The notes under the pieces are model-generated. The model was given only the letters and a program-made list of their open reading frames with translations, was not told the origin of the DNA and searched no databases. DNA of 29,290 bases, from IMG/VR virus record IMGVR_UViG_3300047382_000256, positions 1 through 29,290 of that record; one strand, written 5' to 3'. The translations under genes and the position numbers were made by a program. Source of the stretch: a virus. This document shows, piece by piece, positions 25,001 to 29,290 of this stretch (position 1 is the stretch's first letter; the number at the start of each line of letters is the position of its first letter).

Positions 25001-27853
25001 TGCCATTGCTTCTACAATTAATCTTACATCTCTATTACATTTTCCTTGTGCAAATGATAAAGACGGATATGTTGCAGCAATATACTGAACTACTTGTTCT
25101 GCAATAAACTCTTTGTTATCTTCTAAGATTCTTGATGCTATAACTGCACCGCCAGCATTTTGATATCCTTCACCTACATTTTTTAATCTATTAGGATATT
25201 TTAAGTAATGATAACCGAAATAACCATCTATTTCATTTGTTAGCGGATTTATATAAGGCTTGCCGCCTGATATTTCTCCTACTGTAAATGTAAGATCTGG
25301 CGCACCAGTTGCACCGATATCGTCGTCTGAAATAGTAATAGTGTCACCAACTAAGTATCCTGTACCTGGATTATTAATTGTAACACTACTTAGTAATACA
25401 CTACCATTTGCATTTACAGTAATATCAAATGTTGCTCTTTCACCAGCACCGCTTGTGCCTTCGCTTACTGTTACAGCTGAAGTAATAGGATCGATTGTTG
25501 TAACTGTTGTAGGTGTTACTCCTGCATACGTGCCGGCTGCGGCAGCTCTAGTACCATTCGGTGCGCCGCCGATTATTGAAGAAAGTTGTGTAATTTGACT
25601 TGAGACAATTGTTAAATTATCAAATTGTTTATCTCTATAGAAAAATGTATTAGTATATCTAGATTGTGATATACGTTTCTTAGGACGTATTATTACTCGT
25701 CTAAATTCGTCACCTTTAATACTTACGTTTGCAGGAACACGAATTGGATAGTCTTCTTCATAAATGCCTGATTCTATTCTAATACTACATTGTGTTTCTC
25801 TTACAAAATTTCCATACTCTAATTCTTCGCCTGGAATAAATTCAACAGGTTCTAATAATTGTAGTTCTATAACATCATTATCTGCAGGTAATACTGTATC
25901 AGGATTTGCATCATAATCGTAAGCAATAATTCTACCAACAGCGCCTGACTCTTTACCTACAACAACTTTTCCTGGAATAATATCAGTATTAGTAGGGTTA
26001 CCTTGATCTACATAACCATAAGATCCGTTACCTAAATTAATCTTGTAAGTAGTTGCACCGTCTACTACTGTAGGTGCATCTAATGGACCTGGAGTTGGTC
26101 CGTCTATAATATCTAATACAATATCAAATTTTGCATCAGTTGCACTAGCAACGTTTTCTGCTGTAAATTCGTCAGGTATAAGTGTAGGATTTAAATATTG
26201 TGTAAATCTGTCTTGATATAATGTACCAGCAACACTGCTACCGCTACCTACAGTGACACCTTTTACAATATCCCTTATCAATTTCTTAGTATGTTCAATT
26301 GATGCAACTGTTTCTACTCTTTGTTCACCTATTGCTTTTCTTGCACTTGGATTTGAATAATATCTAATACCTGCCCATCTTGAAAGATAGTTAGCATTAT
26401 CACCTAGTAGTATATCTAGTCTAACACTGTTGACAATATACTCAACATCTCTTGCACATGTATCTAAATTATATTCAAAATTTGGATATGTAGTTTCTAT
26501 AAATGCTAAAACTTCTTGCTGTATAAATTCTACGTTTTCAGATATAAGAGTACTAAAATTTGGTCTACTTACTGGGGGAGCAGTAAACCCTGCTGTTGTT
26601 ACTAGTGAAGGTTCAAGACCACCACCAAATGTAATTGTTTGCATATACGGACCAGGCTCAATCGGAGCCGATAGTATAATTTCTTCAGCTTTTCTTGCTG
26701 CTGCATTTACCGAAGCATATGCCCAACTAGGTGATCTACCTTCTTTGCCCGGCGGTGTATATGTTTGTCTATCATCGCCATCTGTTGCCACATATAAGTT
26801 AACTTGTGAGGTAGGAGTACCTTTATCAACATATAATTTTGTTGCTGCCTGTAAATCATCTGATCCACCGATATCAGTACCTAATCCTGCTAAATCTCCT
26901 GGATGATCATTTAAGAAAAGTGTACCTTCCATCCTGTCACCTTGTCTACGTGTAACACTTTCACGTGGCAACGCTACAGTTGATAACCAGTTACCTGTTA
27001 ATGTAGGATCATAATCTGCATCAACAATAGTAAATGTACCGGTTCCTCCCGATAATATTATTCTAGATGTATTGTTAATTGCATCTGCTTCAGACGTATG
27101 TAAAGTAAGTGTGTTTTGATCTACAATTCTTACATATACAGTTTGCTCGTCAACAATATTTGTAGGAAGATCTGATGGATTAGTTGTTCTAAATATAAAT
27201 GGAGCACCTAAATATTGATCAGTTAGTCCGTGTGCTGTAATTACTGGATTGCCAAAACTATTAAAAGATTCAATTGTCTTTGTATAAAAATCTCTATTTT
27301 CAGGTTCTGGATCTAATCTAATTCCAGCACCAGCTCTTTGTTTTTCTTGATAATTTGAATCAGCATATCTTTTGTTTATAACAAGATCGCCTATTTCAAT
27401 ATCTTCACCATGTGTGGCACGCCATAAATCAACACTTGATTGATTTATTTCTGCTACATTTGCAATGGGTTGTGTAGCTGCATTAAGTGGGCCGCCTAGT
27501 GTAGGAAATATATCTCTTGATATATCAATAGCATTAATTTTTAATACTAGTTTACCTTCTTCAGAAAAGTCAAATCCTATTGTATCGATGTCTGTAGGAT
27601 CTAAAGCATTGTCACTTGCTAAATCAAGAAATACTATTCCTGTTTCAGTATCATTTACTACCGGTACTTTATTTACTTGGCCATCATATGTATTAGGAGT
27701 ATCGCCTAAGTCTAAAAGACTTATTTGTCCACCTAGTCCAAATACAGCATATATTTCACTAAAGTTTTCATTTACCTTACGAAAACTTTCGCGAATACTA
27801 TCGCCTGTACCATCATTACCTTCAACACCGATATCAATATTCTGTTTTGCCAT
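19046..27853 (-). CDS. Giant tail/adhesin protein (2935 aa)
   Basis: The largest gene in the window. Residues 1-36 are the shared tail module (GNDGTGDSIRESFRKVNENF). Four copies of a (K/T)C.RD(V/T)..I(V/L)(D/E/N)(A/S) motif, with cysteines at 466, 939, 1245 and 1392, each continue with D(I/V/F)..G.N. Three of them are preceded by a helix and (T/N)YP..(E/S/T)(Y/F). Residues 690-755 and 1057-1120 look like beta-helix segments (NDEMDVFLMNDATILRNMTV). Later parts contain GTGYLVGDTITISD-type and fibre-type motifs (VPTESAVRGYVNRRL near 2240; TANKAYVDN near 2303). The C-terminal 150 residues (YADLAENYLADEKYAPGT through GTVEVLVGK) form a conserved-looking fibre terminus. It is probably the long tail fibre or a large adhesin of the virion. 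AAGGA precedes the ATG. Confidence 0.85.
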   Translation of the reverse strand: MAKQNIDIGVEGNDGTGDSIRESFRKVNENFSEIYAVFGLGGQISLLDLGDTPNTYDGQVNKVPVVNDTETGIVFLDLASDNALDPTDIDTIGFDFSEEGKLVLKINAIDISRDIFPTLGGPLNAATQPIANVAEINQSSVDLWRATHGEDIEIGDLVINKRYADSNYQEKQRAGAGIRLDPEPENRDFYTKTIESFNSFGNPVITAHGLTDQYLGAPFIFRTTNPSDLPTNIVDEQTVYVRIVDQNTLTLHTSEADAINNTSRIILSGGTGTFTIVDADYDPTLTGNWLSTVALPRESVTRRQGDRMEGTLFLNDHPGDLAGLGTDIGGSDDLQAATKLYVDKGTPTSQVNLYVATDGDDRQTYTPPGKEGRSPSWAYASVNAAARKAEEIILSAPIEPGPYMQTITFGGGLEPSLVTTAGFTAPPVSRPNFSTLISENVEFIQQEVLAFIETTYPNFEYNLDTCARDVEYIVNSVRLDILLGDNANYLSRWAGIRYYSNPSARKAIGEQRVETVASIEHTKKLIRDIVKGVTVGSGSSVAGTLYQDRFTQYLNPTLIPDEFTAENVASATDAKFDIVLDIIDGPTPGPLDAPTVVDGATTYKINLGNGSYGYVDQGNPTNTDIIPGKVVVGKESGAVGRIIAYDYDANPDTVLPADNDVIELQLLEPVEFIPGEELEYGNFVRETQCSIRIESGIYEEDYPIRVPANVSIKGDEFRRVIIRPKKRISQSRYTNTFFYRDKQFDNLTIVSSQITQLSSIIGGAPNGTRAAAAGTYAGVTPTTVTTIDPITSAVTVSEGTSGAGERATFDITVNANGSVLLSSVTINNPGTGYLVGDTITISDDDIGATGAPDLTFTVGEISGGKPYINPLTNEIDGYFGYHYLKYPNRLKNVGEGYQNAGGAVIASRILEDNKEFIAEQVVQYIAATYPSLSFAQGKCNRDVRLIVEAMAKDFVLGGNENVLEAQGEYYYGALPKDGSQNGATEDGINQIYTILQGLFANAQPTTIYGDVNLIEYPQADLFNGEAEATALAMSLNFINTINFAFNDDYNPPLPNDEMDVFLMNDATILRNMTVQGHGGFLCTLDPYGQVLTKSPYIQTGSSFSRSQNKQVFSGGMFVDAFTGNTAVQVVSTGRPADGSPVPDVTATPDPFVLQVKSLGSPEDPQGLYIRRPETPCPFYVDGRRFQVNAVINYDPDEGTAVLLLDKNSNPDALGVGQGFTGTTSNLQTGVDLDSVAPFDFNEDKCARDTGLILDAVGLDIALGSNYRAVTAGLAYQRANADVVTAEQLAQTTAAINFAKSEVLALSAVDADVTAETRAAAAFDEVVDILNNGVVSTDTAADALTFPTPAAQPTTNANDASVILQANKAFIKAQVTSFITTNYPSLTYNSTKCERDVGYIVDALSYDVLYGGNSGTLINARSYFVGTAGQLGNTDEETATVAAYTDLQTIVSEVVQGTRAGQPVTANPATGTEATIVSDLVGIIKDVIDLDTLELLPAEVTPNLTSLSVGAALVSANVDISNNRALIVARTVQSIDAPIAITLQTAGNRSMLGNDFTQVNDLGYGLVVVNGALSEMVSMFTYYCHASYYAKNGSEIRSLTGSSCYGDYGLVAEGSDPNEIPDGISTRDDMNNPAKTFTADIILTCSDNVTTVEGETITQASTGASGTVIISSNTRTIYLTGVSNIFDTTNQLTGSTSGALGASSVPSEVDTSGYANDEEQLFGHLYDFEYLPSNRGEFDIYHPNKDIFARYEIANVVDTGTIVGEISGFGDSISTTYAGINLGAGTGATFKVSKTITDGYSVTGVLLGEDYEVGDTITISGADLGGATPANDVVITATEVDSNGGFKIFTFTGTIAITDDTPRYNGKIIKVNFATGDGQFSQNGILETGGIPHGTYVQVRNNQTFIFEDIARPDILTIRPSTAVIFRENPDTVYRSISFLTADALGNELSEDTTLAGFDSTYDYVRLVVDTVNAQNTKGTVLDLDSNPLTGGTTLGNTAGDTTIAVVRIYEENEIRRINNNITTSGDFRPSDFNGTGELPMITTWDGKKHTISNYRGVQIDPVSGDHEIQATPSESDDYGIVDIADVSDLQYPARAAGLASTLVLGTVVPILRSGLQAGSPGTVTIAISTCRATGHDFLDVGTGGFNTSNYPNVIFGLPRAPDQSNEVDERGKGRVFYVSTDQNGIFRVGRFFSVDQGTGTVSFSASIALSDVDGLGFKRGVVVTEFSTDTAMTDNASDTVPTESAVRGYVNRRLGFDQTGAAISNKIGPGVLAPNGSVPMTADINAAGNTITNISTPVSDSDTANKAYVDNSQGNNDTLPDLRDVDINDYDEGQLLVSTSLKKIIIDADLITTSGAGAAYKPGQTISGNLSGATGTVVDVQETQGFEGDIIIITYTPLTGDFSSGAPVGQDTVSVSGVVNGPCIDGPLSEWANGVPSADSDVVITTERFVTTDGSGNPTDRYTEVSIQLATETIVNADVSPTAAIAQSKLDLNAASLRANATGISQSDLGVASFKDTEFTSTNGFIELQTSSDTSTGVAPEKLQHISTDNVLGRSVAGDGSVSAIPFATVISEGGGLEDGDFTSEIASGTDAGEALIKTGTGTYGISNVTVAGEPNSIVKTNVDGSIQVNSLILGGDSNYEVLSLDTTELLLKTPGQGTILTATGGSAGTGGSPSDPGYVPPTFPDLEIPGSVNIGGTGVTESTLQASSVLGGQSNLAVDWIYSSFIEAPGEKGLASTGIAIGGNTGKTTAGQIAIVASDSGTSTSVTPFIFNKDGVVPDFDNIYNIGAPTKKYNTVYASVFNGTATEALYADLAENYLADEKYAPGTVLVLGGDEEVTTTNIKEDHRVAGVVTTNPAHLMNSHLKGDNVAGVALQGRVPCNVIGKVQKGDILVTSAIPGYAVVNNEPKIGTIIGKAVSSKDDSERGTVEVLVGK

Positions 27854-27865
27854 TGCGTTTTATCC

Positions 27866-28228
27866 TTAAACAGCTGGACTCATTAGGTCCATATCAAAAT
27901 TTACACTCACTCCGCATCCACATGAACTTTGGGCATTTGGATTGCGTATTTCAAAGTTTGCACCTACTAGACTCTTTACGTAATCTACTTCAGTGCCAAT
28001 TAAAAACATTAAACTATGTGCTCCAACTACAAACGCAGATCCGTTTGCTGTTTTTACTACTTCGTCATCTACTGCTAAGTCTGTTGGACTAGCAATAGTA
28101 CCCCATTCGTATTCAAATCCAGCACATCCACCGCCCTTAATGTTTAGTGTAATGCCATAGCAATCGTTTTCTTCACTAAGAAGATCAATTTGTTTCTCTG
28201 CTGCTGGGGTTAAAGTAAGTATGCTCAT
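27866..28228 (-). CDS. A-type iron-sulfur cluster carrier (IscA/ErpA/HesB family)
   Basis: A 120-aa protein with the three invariant cysteines of the family: C35 in KGGGCAGFEYEW and C103 and C105 in SSCGCGVSVNF. Length and fold pattern match IscA/ErpA (about 107-114 aa). These bind a [2Fe-2S] or [4Fe-4S] cluster and hand it to apo-proteins in the cytoplasm. Such genes are known in marine T4-like phages, where they may supply clusters to host or phage enzymes. It lies just upstream of the giant fibre gene (12-nt gap) and has its own ATAAATA box and AAGGA site, so it is probably expressed late and leads the tail transcript. Confidence 0.92.
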   Translation of the reverse strand: MSILTLTPAAEKQIDLLSEENDCYGITLNIKGGGCAGFEYEWGTIASPTDLAVDDEVVKTANGSAFVVGAHSLMFLIGTEVDYVKSLVGANFEIRNPNAQSSCGCGVSVNFDMDLMSPAV

Positions 28229-28243
28229 AGTGTTCCTTTTTAA

Positions 28244-28250
28244 TATTTAT
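28244..28250 (-). promoter_or_regulatory. T4-type late promoter box (ATAAATA)
   Basis: Minus-strand AAATAAATATT in the 56-nt divergent gap between the iron-sulfur carrier and the zinc-ribbon gene. The AAGGA ribosome site lies just downstream and the ATG at 28228 about 16 nt after the box. It could drive the carrier and the 2935-aa gene as one late message. Confidence 0.5.
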
Positions 28251-28260
28251 TTCTTATTTT

Positions 28261-28266
28261 TATAAT
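28261..28266 (+). promoter_or_regulatory. Possible -10 box (TATAAT) for the plus-strand gene
   Basis: A perfect TATAAT lies 18 nt before the ATG of the only plus-strand gene. The position 17 nt upstream reads TTTTAA, a poor -35. The leader would be about 12 nt and has no clear ribosome site. This is a weak call based on position and the single box. Confidence 0.3.
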
Positions 28267-28284
28267 CTTAATGTAAATATACTT

Positions 28285-28572
28285 ATGTTTCTAAAAGAAT
28301 TTAAAAAACAAACCCGGCATGTGCGTAAAAGCAAAACTGGCAAGGAACACACCTACAAGCGTGAACAGACTATTTGCCAGTTCCGTTGTGATAGTTGTGA
28401 TGCAGAGTTTGAACGCACAAGAGGCAGTATGGATCCTAAACGTCTAAGCAACAATTATTTTCATGTGTGTAGTAATTGTGATGCTAAAGTATTTGCTCAA
28501 AAGAAAGGCGTAGAAAAGAAACAAGTATGGAATATGACTGCTTCTAGCTCTACGCCTATTGGTAAACTTTAG
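28285..28572 (+). CDS. Zinc-ribbon protein (95 aa), only plus-strand gene
   Basis: A small basic protein with two CxxC knuckles: C35-C38 (FRCDSCDAEF) and C62-C65 (FHVCSNCDAKVF), with H60 and C31 nearby, so one zinc ion is probably bound. The N-terminal 30 residues are Lys/Arg-rich (KKQTRHVRKSKTGK), consistent with nucleic-acid binding. The form resembles zinc-binding N-terminal parts of phage HNH endonucleases and small transcription factors, but no HNH catalytic motif is present. It is transcribed away from the iron-sulfur carrier and converges on the 55-aa gene, with which it shares its last bases. A regulatory role is possible but not shown. Confidence 0.75.
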   Translation: MFLKEFKKQTRHVRKSKTGKEHTYKREQTICQFRCDSCDAEFERTRGSMDPKRLSNNYFHVCSNCDAKVFAQKKGVEKKQVWNMTASSSTPIGKL

Positions 28573-28736
28573 TCTTCACGCTTCCAAATTGTCCATGCGC
28601 CATATGCAATAGCACCGTATGCTACTAAACTCGCGATTGGTTTAAAGATTAGAAACGCAATACCTGCGCCAATTAGCACAGCACCGTCTAGTGTTGTACG
28701 TTCGCTTAGTCTTTGATTAATCCATTTTTTGATCAT
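28569..28736 (-). CDS. Small membrane protein (55 aa)
   Basis: Found by reading the gap after the plus-strand gene. From the ATG at 28736 the minus frame gives MIKKWINQRLSERTTLDGAV, then a hydrophobic stretch LIGAGIAFLIFKPIASLVAY, then GAIAYGAWTIWKRED. This implies one or two membrane passes with a basic N-terminus in the cytoplasm. AGGAG lies 8 nt upstream. It overlaps the end of the 89-aa gene by 20 nt (coupled translation) and the last 3 nt of the convergent zinc-ribbon gene. No family is recognised. Confidence 0.72.
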   Translation of the reverse strand: MIKKWINQRLSERTTLDGAVLIGAGIAFLIFKPIASLVAYGAIAYGAWTIWKRED

Positions 28737-28986
28737 GGCTCATTCTCCTTAGTTGTGTTTCAAGTCGAGCAATTCTACTGTCCTGAATACGAAGTTTTTC
28801 TTCTAGTCCTTGTACATACTTTTGTGAAGGAATAGTATGTTGTACGCCATCTTCTCCTAGCACAGTCATTGTATCTACACCTTGACCACGTAATCCTCCT
28901 AACACTCTGTTAGGATTTTTATTAGATGATGATTGGGTCTGGGGCTTCGACTTTCTGCCGTACATCATGCCCAAATAATTGCTCAT
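28717..28986 (-). CDS. Small coiled-coil protein (89 aa), possibly virion-associated
   Basis: Begins MSNYLGMMYGRKSKPQTQSS at the ATG at 28986, which has GGAG about 7 nt upstream. A Ser/Asn-rich linker and RVLGGLRGQGVDTMTVLGED follow, and the last 35 residues (VQGLEEKLRIQDSRIARLET) form a strong coiled coil. A perfect late box TATAAATA lies 17 nt upstream, so it is probably expressed late and could be a structural or assembly protein. The first 65 nt overlap the upstream gene in another frame. The function is unknown. Confidence 0.72.
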   Translation of the reverse strand: MSNYLGMMYGRKSKPQTQSSSNKNPNRVLGGLRGQGVDTMTVLGEDGVQHTIPSQKYVQGLEEKLRIQDSRIARLETQLRRMSHDQKMD

Positions 28987-29290
28987 TGTTTTTCTCCATA
29001 TTGTATTTATATAGTGCAATGCTTGCAAGATTCTTACATTTGCTCTCTACCATGATGTCACTCCACTCTAAATGCGACAGCGCCCAGTCGTTAACAGCAT
29101 CATTCCACATATAATCTGAGTGTGCTCTTAGTTTGCCTTTTTTGAATCCTTGTTCTTCAAGCGCCGCAAAGTCCGGTTTTTCTGTTTCTGAGTGACCGGT
29201 AAGAAGATCTTCTCTGCTAACACTATAATGCATAGCAGGCCTAACACCACGCCAACTGTCAATAATACGGTCAATTCTGTCGTCATCGGG
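28922..29290 (-). CDS. Hypothetical protein, 5' part cut by window edge
   Basis: The frame is open from the right edge for 122 codons to a TAA at 28922. It reads DDDRIDRIIDSWRGVRPAMH at the edge and ends KVEAPDPIII. An ATG at 29233 exists, but the 19 codons before it look like coding sequence in the same frame, so the real start is probably outside the window. The sequence is acidic and rich in Trp/Tyr (MWNDAVNDWALSHLEWSDIM) with no recognised motif. The end overlaps the 89-aa gene by 65 nt. Confidence 0.65.
   Translation of the reverse strand, partial: PDDDRIDRIIDSWRGVRPAMHYSVSREDLLTGHSETEKPDFAALEEQGFKKGKLRAHSDYMWNDAVNDWALSHLEWSDIMVESKCKNLASIALYKYNMEKNNEQLFGHDVRQKVEAPDPIII
29004..29011 (-). 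promoter_or_regulatory. Perfect T4 late promoter (TATAAATA)
   Basis: The exact consensus TATAAATA on the minus strand, 17 nt before the ATG of the 89-aa gene and inside the partial upstream gene. The GGAG ribosome site starts at about the expected first transcribed base. It is the strongest late box in the window. Confidence 0.62.

Noticed and set aside
26430-26906. Plus-strand open frame of 158 codons inside the giant fibre gene
   Set aside because: It is antisense to well-supported coding sequence, has no start signal, and its composition is the mirror of the minus-strand codons.

Overview
This window reads as a piece of a large, AT-rich, T4-superfamily marine myovirus genome (cyanophage or pelagiphage type). 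The evidence is a T4 gp31/GroES-like co-chaperonin, an A-type iron-sulfur carrier, MazG-like pyrophosphohydrolases, a 2-oxoglutarate oxygenase and very large tail-fibre-like proteins. Genes are tightly packed with overlapping starts and stops, and TATAAATA/CTAAATA late-promoter-like boxes precede structural genes. All genes but one lie on the minus strand. No photosynthesis gene, tRNA, integrase, insertion sequence or CRISPR array is visible, so the host cannot be named; a marine bacterium is the most that can be inferred.

Transcription of the minus-strand genes runs from high to low coordinates. At the right end (28.57-29.29 kb) are a truncated unknown gene, an 89-aa coiled-coil protein and a 55-aa membrane protein. 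Next come the only plus-strand gene (a zinc-ribbon protein) and the divergent iron-sulfur carrier (27.87-28.23 kb). From 27.85 to 5.28 kb lies a block of about 22.5 kb of tail or adhesin genes: a 2935-aa protein, a 50-aa ORF, a 568-aa fibre, a 1035-aa fibre with a 14-residue tandem repeat, a 922-aa protein joining a subtilisin protease to Calx-beta-like and cupredoxin-like domains, a 239-aa protein, a 1521-aa YHYH/putative-Ig protein and a 209-aa protein. Four of these share an N-terminal module and two share internal repeats, which suggests one paralogous set docking on the same part of the virion.

From 5.28 kb to the left end the content changes to small cytoplasmic genes: a 75-aa protein, an orphan fragment of DNA polymerase III alpha that stops just before the catalytic aspartates, an unknown acidic protein, the co-chaperonin, a MazG-like enzyme, a 2OG-Fe(II) oxygenase, a DEDDh exonuclease, a 54-aa membrane protein, a second MazG-like enzyme, two small basic proteins, a HAD phosphatase, a class I fructose-bisphosphate aldolase and a truncated gene. 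Two clear sigma70-type promoters (TTGACA, 17-nt spacer) lie in this part, while late-type boxes are confined to the structural and right-hand part. This fits early/middle host-takeover genes on the left and late virion genes on the right.

Three small genes (1902-2066, 18891-19043, 28569-28736) were found by reading the gaps between larger genes. No convincing intrinsic terminator was seen. The leftover non-coding DNA is in pieces shorter than 60 nt.
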